From: Mycoplana azooxidifex
GTDB lineage: Bacteria > Pseudomonadota > Alphaproteobacteria > Rhizobiales > Rhizobiaceae
Assembly (NCBI RefSeq): GCF_014196765.1
Contig: NZ_JACIEE010000002.1
Location: 1 to 64,000 of the forward strand
Length of the DNA stretch: 64,000 bases
Direction: 5' to 3'
Part shown: positions 52,747-62,162 of the stretch, in pieces
Numbering within the stretch: the first letter of the stretch is position 1
Layout: every line of letters starts with the position of its first letter
Notes under the pieces: generated by a model
What the model saw: only the letters and a program-made list of their open reading frames with translations
Database searches by the model: none
What the model was told of the DNA's origin: nothing
Program-made: the position numbers and the translations under genes

Positions 52747-54234
52747 ATGACGAACCGCTCTCCCATCCTGTCGCTCCGTGGAATCCAGAAATCCTACGGT
52801 CCGATCAAGGTGCTCCACGGTGTCGATCTCGACATCTATCCGGGAGAGGTCGTGGCGCTGCTCGGTGAAAACGGTGCCGGAAAATCGACCCTGTCGAACA
52901 TCATTTCCGGCACCGTCCAGCCCTCCGCGGGCGACATGACCTGGCTCGGCAAGCCCTACGCTCCTGCCAACCCTCGCGCCGCGATCGACGAGGGCGTCGG
53001 CATGATTCATCAGGAACTGAAGCTGCTGCCAAAACTCTCCATCGCCGAGAACGTCTTCGTCGGCCGCTACCCGATGAAGTCCGGCCGTCTCGACCGCAAG
53101 GTGATGGAGGAGCGTGCGCGCGTCGGCCTTCGCCGCCTCGGTCTCGACGTTCCGCCCGATCGCCTCGTCGAAGGTCTTTCGACCGGCAAGCAGCAGCTCA
53201 TCGAAATCGCCAAGGCGCTGACGCTGAACGCCCGCCTCCTCATCCTCGACGAGCCGACGGCCGCGCTTGGCGGCGAGGAAACCCAGCTCCTTTTCCGGCA
53301 GATCGAACGGCTGAAATCCGAAGGCGTCGGCATCATCTATATCTCGCATCGGCTCGAAGAGATCCGCCAGATCACGGATCGCATCGTCGTCATGCGCGAT
53401 GGCGCCAAGGTGCAGGAATTCGACCGTGGCGACGTGCCGGTCCGCACCATCGTCGAGGCGATGGTCGGGCGCTCGCTTGAACGCATGTTTCCCACGCTTC
53501 CCGTCCCGACGGATGAGGTGACGCTGGAGGTGCGCGGCCTCTCCGCGCCATCGAAAGCCTTTCGCGACATCAGTTTTTCCGTCCGCAAGGGCGAAGTCTT
53601 CGGCATCGCCGGCCTCATGGGGGCGGGCCGCACCGAGCTTGTGCGCGCCATCACCGGCGCCGACCCAATCGCCAGTGGCGAGGTTCTTTTGCACGGCAGG
53701 CCCGTCACGCCGCGTTCACCGACCGATGCGATCCGCAACGGCATCGTGCTCGTGCCTGAAGATCGCAAGCTCCAGGGTGTGGTGCTCGACCATTCGATCG
53801 CGGAGAACATCGGATACGCCAACCTCGGCGAGGTCGCCCACAATGGCTGGCTCTCCTCCCGCCGCATCCGCGAATTTGCCGAGGACTACATCAAGCGGTT
53901 CGGCGTGAAGGGGCGCGGCGGCCAGAATGCGGGCGAACTCTCGGGCGGCAACCAGCAGAAGGTCGTGCTCGCCAAGTGGCTGGCGCGGAAGCCGCAAGTG
54001 GTGGTGCTGGACGAGCCGACGCGCGGCATCGACGTCGGCGCCCGTTCGTCAATCTACGATCTCATCATGGACCTCGCGCGCGAAGGTGTTGCGGTCATCG
54101 TGGTCAGCTCGGATCTCGAGGAGGTTCTTGGCGTCTCCAGCCGCATCATGGTGATGGCGCAGGGCAAGCAGGCCGGAATCTTGAACCGCGAGGACGCGAA
54201 CGACGTCTCGGTCATGGAACTGGCAACGATCTGA
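52747..54234 (+). CDS. Ribose-type ABC transporter ATPase (RbsA-like, two ABC domains)
   Basis: A 495-residue fused ATPase. Domain 1 has Walker A GENGAGKST, a degenerate signature STGKQQ and LILDEPTAALG; domain 2 has the degenerate P-loop GLMGAGRTE, signature LSGGNQQK and VVLDEPTRGID. This arrangement is standard for RbsA/XylG/MglA. It ends 14 bp before the SDR gene. Confidence 0.93.
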   Translation: MTNRSPILSLRGIQKSYGPIKVLHGVDLDIYPGEVVALLGENGAGKSTLSNIISGTVQPSAGDMTWLGKPYAPANPRAAIDEGVGMIHQELKLLPKLSIAENVFVGRYPMKSGRLDRKVMEERARVGLRRLGLDVPPDRLVEGLSTGKQQLIEIAKALTLNARLLILDEPTAALGGEETQLLFRQIERLKSEGVGIIYISHRLEEIRQITDRIVVMRDGAKVQEFDRGDVPVRTIVEAMVGRSLERMFPTLPVPTDEVTLEVRGLSAPSKAFRDISFSVRKGEVFGIAGLMGAGRTELVRAITGADPIASGEVLLHGRPVTPRSPTDAIRNGIVLVPEDRKLQGVVLDHSIAENIGYANLGEVAHNGWLSSRRIREFAEDYIKRFGVKGRGGQNAGELSGGNQQKVVLAKWLARKPQVVVLDEPTRGIDVGARSSIYDLIMDLAREGVAVIVVSSDLEEVLGVSSRIMVMAQGKQAGILNREDANDVSVMELATI

Positions 54235-54248
54235 ACAAGGAAGAAATC

Positions 54249-55037
54249 ATGTCCGACATCACGCTCAATGCGCCGAAGCTGTTCGATCTCTCCGGCAATG
54301 TCGCCTTCGTCACGGGCGCCGGCAGCGGTATAGGCCAGCGCATCGCCATCGGCCTTGCCCAGTGCGGCGCCGACGTCGCGCTGCTCGACCGCCGCAGCGA
54401 TGACGGTCTTGCCCGGACGGCCGATTTCATCGCACGCGCCGGTCGCCGGAGCATCCAGGTCGCCGCCGATGTAACCAGCGGTGCGGCGCTGACCGATGCC
54501 GTCAATCGCACCGAAAAGGAACTCGGCCCCCTCACGCTCGCCGTCAATGCGGCTGGCATCGCCAATGCCAATCCGGCGGAGGACATGGAGGAAAGCCAGT
54601 TCCAGACGATGATGGACATCAACCTGAAAGGTGTCTTCCTCTCCTGCCAGGCGGAGGCGCGCGTGATGCTGAAGAACGGCCGCGGCTCGATCGTCAACAT
54701 CGCCTCCATGTCCGGCGTCATCGTCAACCGCGGCCTCAGCCAGTGCCACTACAACGCCTCCAAGGCTGGTGTTATCCACATGACGAAGTCCATGGCGATG
54801 GAGTGGGTCGGCCGCGGTATCCGTGTCAACACGATCAGCCCCGGCTATACGGCGACGCCGATGAACACGCGGCCGGAAATGGTGCACCAGACGAAACTAT
54901 TTGAAGAGCAGACGCCGATGCAGCGCATGGCCAACGTCAACGAAATGGTCGGTCCCGCCGCCTTCCTGCTGTCGGACGCTGCAAGTTTCGTGACGGGCGT
55001 CGACCTTCTGGTCGATGGCGGCTTCTGCTGCTGGTAA
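54249..55037 (+). CDS. Short-chain dehydrogenase/reductase (sugar/polyol type)
   Basis: A 262-residue SDR with TGAGSGIG, NAAG in AVNAAGIA, Ser in VNIASMSG and CHYNASKAGV (Tyr and Lys of the active site), ending VDGGFCCW. It is like ribitol/arabinitol/gluconate-type dehydrogenases. ATG 54249 follows AAGGAAG. With the SDR at 45342 on the other arm it gives the locus two dehydrogenases, which fits a polyol-to-ketose step at one end and an inter-conversion at the other. Confidence 0.87.
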   Translation: MSDITLNAPKLFDLSGNVAFVTGAGSGIGQRIAIGLAQCGADVALLDRRSDDGLARTADFIARAGRRSIQVAADVTSGAALTDAVNRTEKELGPLTLAVNAAGIANANPAEDMEESQFQTMMDINLKGVFLSCQAEARVMLKNGRGSIVNIASMSGVIVNRGLSQCHYNASKAGVIHMTKSMAMEWVGRGIRVNTISPGYTATPMNTRPEMVHQTKLFEEQTPMQRMANVNEMVGPAAFLLSDAASFVTGVDLLVDGGFCCW

Positions 55038-55104
55038 TATCCTGAAGGCCAGTCGAAAGCCGGCCTCTTGCATTTCCGTGCGGAAATTCCTTATTTACGC
55101 GTGT

Positions 55105-55240
55105 TCTCAGGGCGGGGTGAAACTCCCCACCGGCGGTATCCGGAGCGATCCGGGAGCCCGCGAGCGCTTCCATGCAAGTGGAAGGTCAGCAGATCCGGTG
55201 CGATGCCGGAGCCGACGGTTACAGTCCGGATGGAAGAGGG
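55105..55240 (+). promoter_or_regulatory. FMN riboswitch (RFN element)
   Basis: All conserved RFN blocks are present in order: TCAGGGCGGGGTGAAACTCC, CACCGGCGGT, AGCCCGCGAGC, CAGATCCGGTG, GATGCCGGAGCCGACGGT, ACAGTCCGGATGGAAGAG. The variable hairpin is CTTCCATGCAAGTGGAAG. It would sense FMN and lower expression of the ribB-like gene that starts 95 bp later. Confidence 0.95.
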
Positions 55241-55253
55241 CATGTCTGCACGA

Positions 55254-55271
55254 CCGCTCCTGTCGGAGCGG
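55254..55271 (+). other. Hairpin in the riboswitch expression platform
   Basis: CCGCTCC (55254-55260) and GGAGCGG (55265-55271) enclose TGTC just after the aptamer. There is no T-run, so control may be by translation rather than by intrinsic termination, or the hairpin may compete with an anti-structure not resolved by eye. Confidence 0.4.
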
Positions 55272-55335
55272 CTGTGGGCCTGTTCGCCCAAGGGATTGAA
55301 AACGCCGATAGCGGCAACCCTTGAAAGGCAATGAA

Positions 55336-55971
55336 ATGGCACTCTCGAAAATTGAAGACGCTATAGCGGCACTGGCGCGCGGCGGCATGGTCGTGGTCGT
55401 CGATGACGAAGGCCGCGAGAACGAAGGCGACATCATCGTCGCGTCTGAAGCGGTAACGCCGGAAGCGATCGCCTTCATGATGAAGCACGCCCGCGGCCTC
55501 ATCTGCGTGGCGATGGAAGGCGAGCGGCTCGATGCACTCGACATCCCGCTGATGGTTCCGCAGAACACCGAGTATCACAAAACGGCCTTCACAGTTTCCG
55601 TCGACTATCTTCCAGGGACGACCACCGGCATTTCCGCGGCCGACCGCGCAGCGACCGTGAAGGCGCTGATGGATCCCGCGACCGCGCCTGAAGACTTCGC
55701 CCGCCCGGGCCATATCTTCCCCCTGCGCGCGCATCCGCGCGGCGTGCGTGGTCGTCCGGGCCATACCGAGGCCGCCGTCGATCTCGCCCGCCTTGCGGGC
55801 AAGGCGCCGTCGGGCGTGATCTGCGAGGTCGCCAACGATGACGGCACCATGGCCCGGCTGCCCGAACTGGTTGCCTTCGCCGAACTTTACCAACTGCCGC
55901 TGATCAGCATTGAAGACCTGATCACCTATCTCGAGGTACGGCTGAACAACAGTTCTGCGGAGGCAGCGTAG
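55336..55971 (+). CDS. ribB: 3,4-dihydroxy-2-butanone 4-phosphate synthase
   Basis: A 211-residue RibB: it turns ribulose 5-phosphate into formate and the four-carbon precursor of riboflavin. VVDDEGRENEGDIIVASE is the acidic metal/substrate loop and RPGHIFPLRA with PGHTEAAVDLARLAG the C-terminal active site. It lacks the GTP cyclohydrolase II domain of RibBA. ATG 55336 lies behind AAAGG; TTG 55321 is in frame but less likely. It is controlled by the upstream FMN riboswitch and converges on the GntR gene. Confidence 0.93.
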   Translation: MALSKIEDAIAALARGGMVVVVDDEGRENEGDIIVASEAVTPEAIAFMMKHARGLICVAMEGERLDALDIPLMVPQNTEYHKTAFTVSVDYLPGTTTGISAADRAATVKALMDPATAPEDFARPGHIFPLRAHPRGVRGRPGHTEAAVDLARLAGKAPSGVICEVANDDGTMARLPELVAFAELYQLPLISIEDLITYLEVRLNNSSAEAA

Positions 55972-56005
55972 GCCTACTCAAATCCCATTTGACGGCAGGA
56001 CCGCC

Positions 56006-56707
56006 CTACTCGAACAGGTCGGGATTGGCGGCTTCGATTTGGGGCAGATCGGCGAGGATGCCGTTGAGGTGGCTGCGCATGGCGGCCTCGGCGGCGTCCG
56101 CGTTGCGCGTGTCGATGGCGTTGATGATCGCCTCGTGCTCGGTGATCAGCCGCGACATGGAATCGGGATGACGGAGCTGGAGATTGCAGACCCTGTCCAT
56201 GTGCGCCTTGATGTCGGAAATCGCGTTCCAGGCGAGCCCGCAGCCGGCCCCTTCCGCAATCGCGATATGAAACTGCTCGTCCTCGCGGCGAAAGGCGTTG
56301 TGGTCGTGCGTCGCCATCGCCGCCTTCTGGCGGGCGAGGATCGTATCGATCTTGCGCCGCGTCCAGCTGTCGAAGGTTTCGCTGGCGCGCCGCGCCACGG
56401 CAGTCTCTATCGCCTCGCGCACGAATCGGGCTTCCATCATCTGCCGCGCTGAAATCCGCACGACGACGGTACCCCTGTTCGGACGGATATCCACCAGCTT
56501 CGACTTGCCGAGCGCGATCAGCGCCTCGCGCACCGGCTGGCGCGACACGCCCATGCGGGTCGCGATTTCCTGCTCGGAAAGCCGCATGCCGGGAGCGAGT
56601 TCCAACTGGATGATGGACTCGCGCAGGTCCCGTTCGACCTGCGCCGCCGCGGTTTCGCCGGTGTCGATCTTCAGGGATTCAAGGTTCATCTCTTTCGCCG
56701 CCGTCAT
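56006..56707 (-). CDS. GntR-family regulator, FadR/FCD subfamily
   Basis: A 233-residue regulator: winged helix LSEQEIATRMGVSRQPVREALIAL in residues about 40-70 (given in two overlapping parts, RLSEQEIATRMG and VSRQPVREALIAL), then an all-helical FCD domain with metal-type residues D and H in FRREDEQFHIAIAE. Such regulators typically sense uronates or carboxylates. It is divergent from the aldehyde-dehydrogenase/uronate operon and likely represses it. ATG 56707 is used; ATG 56689 is possible. Confidence 0.88.
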   Translation of the reverse strand: MTAAKEMNLESLKIDTGETAAAQVERDLRESIIQLELAPGMRLSEQEIATRMGVSRQPVREALIALGKSKLVDIRPNRGTVVVRISARQMMEARFVREAIETAVARRASETFDSWTRRKIDTILARQKAAMATHDHNAFRREDEQFHIAIAEGAGCGLAWNAISDIKAHMDRVCNLQLRHPDSMSRLITEHEAIINAIDTRNADAAEAAMRSHLNGILADLPQIEAANPDLFE

Positions 56708-56730
56708 GCGTTGACATCCAATTTAAACCA

Positions 56731-56750
56731 CCATACAGTACCATACAATT
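56731..56750. promoter_or_regulatory. 10-bp direct repeat, candidate GntR operator
   Basis: CCATACAGTA is followed directly by CCATACAATT, i.e. on the other strand TGTATGGT units 10 bp apart. It lies in the gap between the GntR gene and the divergent aldehyde dehydrogenase, 24-43 bp before the GntR start. Confidence 0.5.
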
Positions 56751-56834
56751 CAAACGCAACAGAAATCCGGTGGCCTGAAAACCGGATTAAAGTCAGGGAG
56801 GGGTCGGCGCTATGCGTCCGGCCTGGGAGAGATA

Positions 56835-58349
56835 TTGCTGTCCAATTTCATTGCACCCGATTCCAACGATCCGCGCCTCGGCATTAAATCCCGCTACCGG
56901 ATGCTTGTCGATGGCAAGTCGGTCGACGCCGCTTCGGGCAAGACGATCGACCGCGTGAGCCCCGGCCATGCGGGCGTCGTGGTCGGAACCTGGCCGGAAG
57001 CCTCGGCTGACGATGTGCGTCTGGCGGTCGCTGCGGCGCGTCGGGCTTTCGATACCGGCCCCTGGCCGCGCATGTCGGGCGCGGAGCGCTCGCGCCTGAT
57101 GTTCAAGGTGGCGGACCTTATCCTTGCGCATCAGGAAGAACTGGCGCTTGCCGAGAGCCTGGAGGTCGGCAAGCCGATCGCCCAGGCCCGCGGCGAGATC
57201 GGTTTCTGCGCCGATCTCTGGTCCTATGCCGCCGGTCAGGCCCGTGCGCTGGAAGGCCAGACGCATAACAATATCGGCGACGACCGCCTGGGCCTCGTCC
57301 TGCGCGAGCCGGTCGGCGTCGTCGGCATCATCACGCCCTGGAATTTCCCCTTCATCATCGCCTCCGAGCGGGTGCCTTGGGCGATCGGCGCCGGCTGCAC
57401 GGTGGTGCTGAAACCGTCCGAGTTCACCTCGGGAACGTCGATCCGCATGGCGGAACTGGCGCGCGAGGCCGGCATTCCCGACGGCGTCTTCAACGTCGTC
57501 ACCGGCTATGGCGATCCGGCCGGCCAGGTGCTCGCTGAAGACCCCGGCGTCGATATGGTCGCCTTTACCGGCTCGGTGCGGGTCGGCACGAAGCTCGGCG
57601 AGATCGCGGCGCGCAGCGTCAAGCGCGTCGGGCTGGAGCTTGGCGGCAAGGGCCCGCAGATCGTCTTTGCCGATGCGGATCTCGACGCGGCCGCCGACGG
57701 CATCGCCTACGGCGTCTACCACAATGCCGGCCAGTGCTGCATTTCCGGCAGCCGCCTACTCGTGCAGGAGGGCATCCGCGATGCGCTGATGGAGCGCCTG
57801 CTCGACATTTCTCGGAAGGTCACCTTCGGCGATCCGCTGAACGAGCGTACCAAGATCGGCGCGATGATCTCGGAGGCGCATGCGGACAAGGTGCATTCCT
57901 ATGTGGAGGCCGGTATCGCCTCCGGCGCCGAACTGCTGCTCGGCGGTGAAAGGGTCGGCAGGGAGGCCGGTCTCTATTACGCGCCGACGGTCTTCGGCGG
58001 CGTGACGCCGGACATGTCGATCGCCCGGGAGGAAATCTTCGGACCGGTCCTGTCCACGCTGACGTTCAAGACGGCGGACGAGGCCGTGGCGCTGGCGAAT
58101 GCCAGCGAGTTCGGCCTTTCAGCCTCGGTCTGGTCGACCAATCTGGAAAACGCGCTGCAGAGCATCCGCCGCATCCGCGCCGGCCGCTGCTGGATCAACA
58201 GCGTTATCGACGGCACGCCGGAACTGCCGATCGGCGGCTACAAGAAGAGCGGCCTCGGCCGCGAACTCGGCCGCTACGGCTTCGACGAATATTCCCAGTT
58301 CAAGGGCGTCCACGTGACGCTCGGTCGCCCGGCACCCTGGTTCACGTAA
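56835..58349 (+). CDS. NAD(P)-dependent aldehyde dehydrogenase
   Basis: A 504-residue aldehyde dehydrogenase. The catalytic cysteine is in YHNAGQCCISGSR, the general-base glutamate in LELGGKGPQIVF, and PWNFPFIIASERVPWAI is the cofactor/substrate block. The start is TTG 56835 behind GGGAGA. It opens the plus-strand operon with a Frc-like importer and Kdu enzymes. It may oxidise a semialdehyde of sugar-acid breakdown, but the substrate is not evident. Confidence 0.9.
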   Translation: MLSNFIAPDSNDPRLGIKSRYRMLVDGKSVDAASGKTIDRVSPGHAGVVVGTWPEASADDVRLAVAAARRAFDTGPWPRMSGAERSRLMFKVADLILAHQEELALAESLEVGKPIAQARGEIGFCADLWSYAAGQARALEGQTHNNIGDDRLGLVLREPVGVVGIITPWNFPFIIASERVPWAIGAGCTVVLKPSEFTSGTSIRMAELAREAGIPDGVFNVVTGYGDPAGQVLAEDPGVDMVAFTGSVRVGTKLGEIAARSVKRVGLELGGKGPQIVFADADLDAAADGIAYGVYHNAGQCCISGSRLLVQEGIRDALMERLLDISRKVTFGDPLNERTKIGAMISEAHADKVHSYVEAGIASGAELLLGGERVGREAGLYYAPTVFGGVTPDMSIAREEIFGPVLSTLTFKTADEAVALANASEFGLSASVWSTNLENALQSIRRIRAGRCWINSVIDGTPELPIGGYKKSGLGRELGRYGFDEYSQFKGVHVTLGRPAPWFT

Positions 58350-58511
58350 TCGAGCACAGGAAAACAAAGAAATAGAGCCACTTCGCTTGGGAGAAAGGTG
58401 GAGTGGCTGGGGAGGAAAATCTCGGCCGGCGTGATCTTTGGTCGGAGCCCGCCAGCCGAGACTTGTTGGGTCTTTCGACCCGCATTGCACATCCAAAGGG
58501 AGGATACGCAA

Positions 58512-59462
58512 ATGAAACTGTCCAAGCTCAAAACCGCAGCGCTCGCTGCGGGCATTGCCGCCATGATGACGTCGACGGCGCTGGCCGCAGACGTCAAGGC
58601 AACGATGATCATCTATCTCGATCCGAGTGTTCAGTTCTTTAACCCCGTGGTTAAGGGCGCGCAAGACGCCGCCGCTCAGTTCGGCGTCGATCTCGACGTG
58701 CAGTATGCCAACAACGATCCGGTCCGCCAGAACGACCTGATCGAAAGCGCGACGGCCAGTGGTGTCGATGGCATTGCCGTCGCCATTTCCTCGTCGGATG
58801 CCTTCGATGAAAGCATCTGCGCTGCCGTTAAGGCCGGCATCGTCGTCATCGGCTTCAACAACGACGATCTGGAAGGCGCCAAGGGCAATTGCCGCCAGGC
58901 CTACGTGGGCATGGACGAGTTTGCCTCCGGCTATGAACTCGGCAACCGCATGATCAAGGAGTTCGGCCTGAAATCCGGCGACGTCGTCTTCAACCCGCGC
59001 GAAATTCCAGAGGCGAGCTTCGCCGTCGCCCGCGGCGGCGGCATCGAGAAGGCGATGACCGAAGCCGGCATCAAGGTGGAGACGGTGCGCGCCGGCCTCG
59101 ATCCGGCGGAAGCGCAGAACATCATGGCGCAGTTCCTGATCGCCAATCCGAACGTCAAGGCGGTGTTCGGCACGGGCTCTGTCACCTCGACAGTCGGTGC
59201 AGGCGCGATCAAGGATGCCGGCGTCGATATCCCCTTCGGCGGCTTCGATCTTGCGGTCGAGATCGTCAATGCAGTCGAGTCCGGTGCGATGTTCGCGACC
59301 ATGGACCAGCAGCCCTATCTGCAGGGCTACTATCCGATCGCCCAGATTGCACTCTCGAAGAAGTACGGGCTGACGCCGACCGATGTCGACACCGGGCAGG
59401 GCGCCTTCCTCGACAAGTCGCGCATCAGTTCGGTCAAGCCGCTCATCGGCAGCTTCCGCTAA
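58512..59462 (+). CDS. Sugar ABC transporter substrate-binding protein (Frc/Rbs type)
   Basis: A 316-residue peripla_BP_4 protein with signal peptide MKLSKLKTAALAAGIAAMMT and AxA cleavage at ALAADV. ATMIIYLDPSVQFFNPVVKG starts the mature lobe. AGGGAGGA precedes ATG 58512. A hairpin (AGCCACT 58376-58382 with AGTGGCT 58402-58408) lies in the 162-bp gap before it. In this operon it probably binds a uronate-type monosaccharide or its derivative. Confidence 0.9.
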   Translation: MKLSKLKTAALAAGIAAMMTSTALAADVKATMIIYLDPSVQFFNPVVKGAQDAAAQFGVDLDVQYANNDPVRQNDLIESATASGVDGIAVAISSSDAFDESICAAVKAGIVVIGFNNDDLEGAKGNCRQAYVGMDEFASGYELGNRMIKEFGLKSGDVVFNPREIPEASFAVARGGGIEKAMTEAGIKVETVRAGLDPAEAQNIMAQFLIANPNVKAVFGTGSVTSTVGAGAIKDAGVDIPFGGFDLAVEIVNAVESGAMFATMDQQPYLQGYYPIAQIALSKKYGLTPTDVDTGQGAFLDKSRISSVKPLIGSFR

Positions 59463-59473
59463 CTGGATCCCGT

Positions 59474-59504
59474 GGGAACCTGCCGGCGCGCCCGGCGGGT
59501 TCCC
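59474..59504 (+). other. Strong intercistronic hairpin after the binding-protein gene
   Basis: GGGAACC-T-GCCGG (59474-59486) pairs with CCGGC-G-GGTTCCC (59492-59504) in a 13-bp stem with one wobble, five-base loop and no T-run. It would raise the binding-protein to permease ratio. Confidence 0.6.
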
Positions 59505-59531
59505 CGTTCCCCAACGATCGAGTGCCAGACC

Positions 59532-60550
59532 GTGACACCTATCCTAGCCGAAAGTGCCGCGCCCCGGTCGCGGACCCAAAGACAGTCCATTCTGAGACAA
59601 ATCATGGGCATGCCCGCAGGTGCCATCTTCCTCGTCTTCATGACGTTGCAGATCGTCTGCATCGCCGGCGCACTGCTCTTTCCGAATGAGTTCCGCTATC
59701 TGTCGCCGCAGAACCTGACGATCCTTATGAAGGCGATCCCCGTGCTCGGGTGCCTGGCGCTCGGCGCGGGCGTCTTGATGATCGCCGGCGAATTCGACCT
59801 TTCCATCGGCTCCGTCTACACGTTCACGGCCGTCCTGATGGCCTCGCTCGTCGGGGCCGGGCTGAGCGCCTTCGTCGCCGCACCGCTCGGCATTCTGGCC
59901 GGCGTGATGATCGGGCTGCTCAATGGCCATATCACGCTGCGCTTTGGCCTGCCGTCCTTCATCGTGACGCTGGGCGGCCTGCTGTTCTGGCGCGGCGCGG
60001 TACTGCTCTATAATGGCGCGGTCCAGGTACGCTTCGATCCGGAGCCGATCTTTACCAGCCTCTTTTCCGGAACGCTCCTCGGTATCAATGCCGCCTTCAT
60101 CTGGATCGTCCTCTTCGTTGTCGGCTTCCATTTCCTCGTCCACCGCCATCGCTTCGGCAACCACGTCTTCGCGACAGGTGGAAATCGCGCTGCCGCTGAG
60201 GCAATCGGCATCAATACGAACCGTGTGAAACTCATCGCCTTTGCCATTGCGGGCGGCATGGCGGCGGTTGCGGGCATTCTTGCCACGACCCGCGTCGGCA
60301 GCGTGCAACCGGGTCAGGGCGCCGGCCTCGAGCTCCAGGCGATCGCCGCATGCGTCATTGGTGGCCTGTCGCTGCGCGGCGGCCGGGGCGCGATCATCGG
60401 CATCTTTCTCGGCGTGCTGCTCATCCACACGATCACCGACGTGCTGCTCCTCTTGCGCGCACCGGGTTTCTATCTCGACATGTTCATCGCAACGCTGATC
60501 GTGCTGGCCGCCATCTTCAACCATCTCATCGAGCGGCGAGGGCTTGCGTG

Positions 60551-60551
<1 letters not shown>
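59532..60551 (+). CDS. Sugar ABC transporter permease (FrcC/RbsC-like)
   Basis: A 339-residue permease with about eight to ten helices and the family loops MIAGEFDLSIGSVYTFTAVL and LQAIAACVIGGLSLRGGRGA. The start is uncertain: GTG 59532 is my choice, ATG 59604 would shorten the N-terminal tail and GTG 59472 falls in the hairpin. The stop and the next ATG share one base (TGATG). Confidence 0.85.
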
Positions 60552-61288
<737 letters not shown>

Positions 61289-61319
61289 TTCCTATTTCTG
61301 AAAGCAAGAGGCAAAAGCC

Positions 61320-62162
61320 GTGACAATTACCGTATCAGTACGCCAAGTCGTCGGACCGGAGGATGCCGAAAGGCGCAATACCCAGGGCCTGCGCGATGGC
61401 TTTGTGATCGAGGATCTGTTCCGCCCGGGCGAGATCAACCTCACCTACAGCCATCTCGACCGCATGATTGTCGGCGGCGTCGTGCCGGCCTCCGGGACGC
61501 TTGTGATCGACCATGTTCCCGAGACGGGAACGGAGCAGTTTCTCGAACGCCGCGAAGCGGCAATCGTCAATATCGGTGGCGCCGGCACGGTCAGCGTCGG
61601 CGGAAAGGACTATGTGCTCGGCTTTCAGGAGGCCGTCTATGTCGGAATGGGGCAGGGCGCGCTCGGCTTTGCGAGCGAGGATCCGCAAGCGCCGGCCCTG
61701 TTCTACGTCCTGAGCGCACCCGCGCATCGCACCTGCCGGACCGTGCACATCACGCGCGACATGGCGAAGAAGGTTGTCCTGGGTTCCGCAAACGAATCCA
61801 ATGCCCGCACGATCAATCAGTACGTGCATCCGGACGTCTGCGAGAGTTGCCAGTTGTTGGTCGGTCTCACCATGTTCGAGCCGGGCTCGGTGTGGAACAC
61901 CATGCCGGCGCATGTGCACGACCGCCGTATGGAGGTCTATCTCTATTTCGGCATGGACGAGGCGACGCGGATCTTCCACTTCATGGGCAAACCGAGCGAG
62001 ACGCGGCATGTCGTCCTCAAGAACCTTGAAGCCGTGCTGTCGCCGGGCTGGTCGATCCACTCCGGCGCCGGTACCGGGCGTTACGCCTTCATCTGGGCCA
62101 TGGCCGGCGATAACATGAGTTTTACCGACATGGACAAGGTGCCGATGGAAGAGCTTCGATGA
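61320..62162 (+). CDS. kduI: 5-keto-4-deoxyuronate isomerase
   Basis: A 280-residue KduI cupin-fold isomerase converting 5-keto-4-deoxyuronate to 2,5-diketo-3-deoxygluconate. The metal site is in MPAHVHDRRMEVYLYF and HSGAGTGRYAFIWAMAGDN near the end is typical. The start is GTG 61320 after AGAGG. Its stop overlaps the kduD-like start (ATGA). Length and motifs match the family. Confidence 0.92.
   Translation: MTITVSVRQVVGPEDAERRNTQGLRDGFVIEDLFRPGEINLTYSHLDRMIVGGVVPASGTLVIDHVPETGTEQFLERREAAIVNIGGAGTVSVGGKDYVLGFQEAVYVGMGQGALGFASEDPQAPALFYVLSAPAHRTCRTVHITRDMAKKVVLGSANESNARTINQYVHPDVCESCQLLVGLTMFEPGSVWNTMPAHVHDRRMEVYLYFGMDEATRIFHFMGKPSETRHVVLKNLEAVLSPGWSIHSGAGTGRYAFIWAMAGDNMSFTDMDKVPMEELR

Noticed and set aside
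55254-55271. Intrinsic terminator of the FMN riboswitch
   Set aside because: The stem is good but no run of T follows, so it was not called a terminator.
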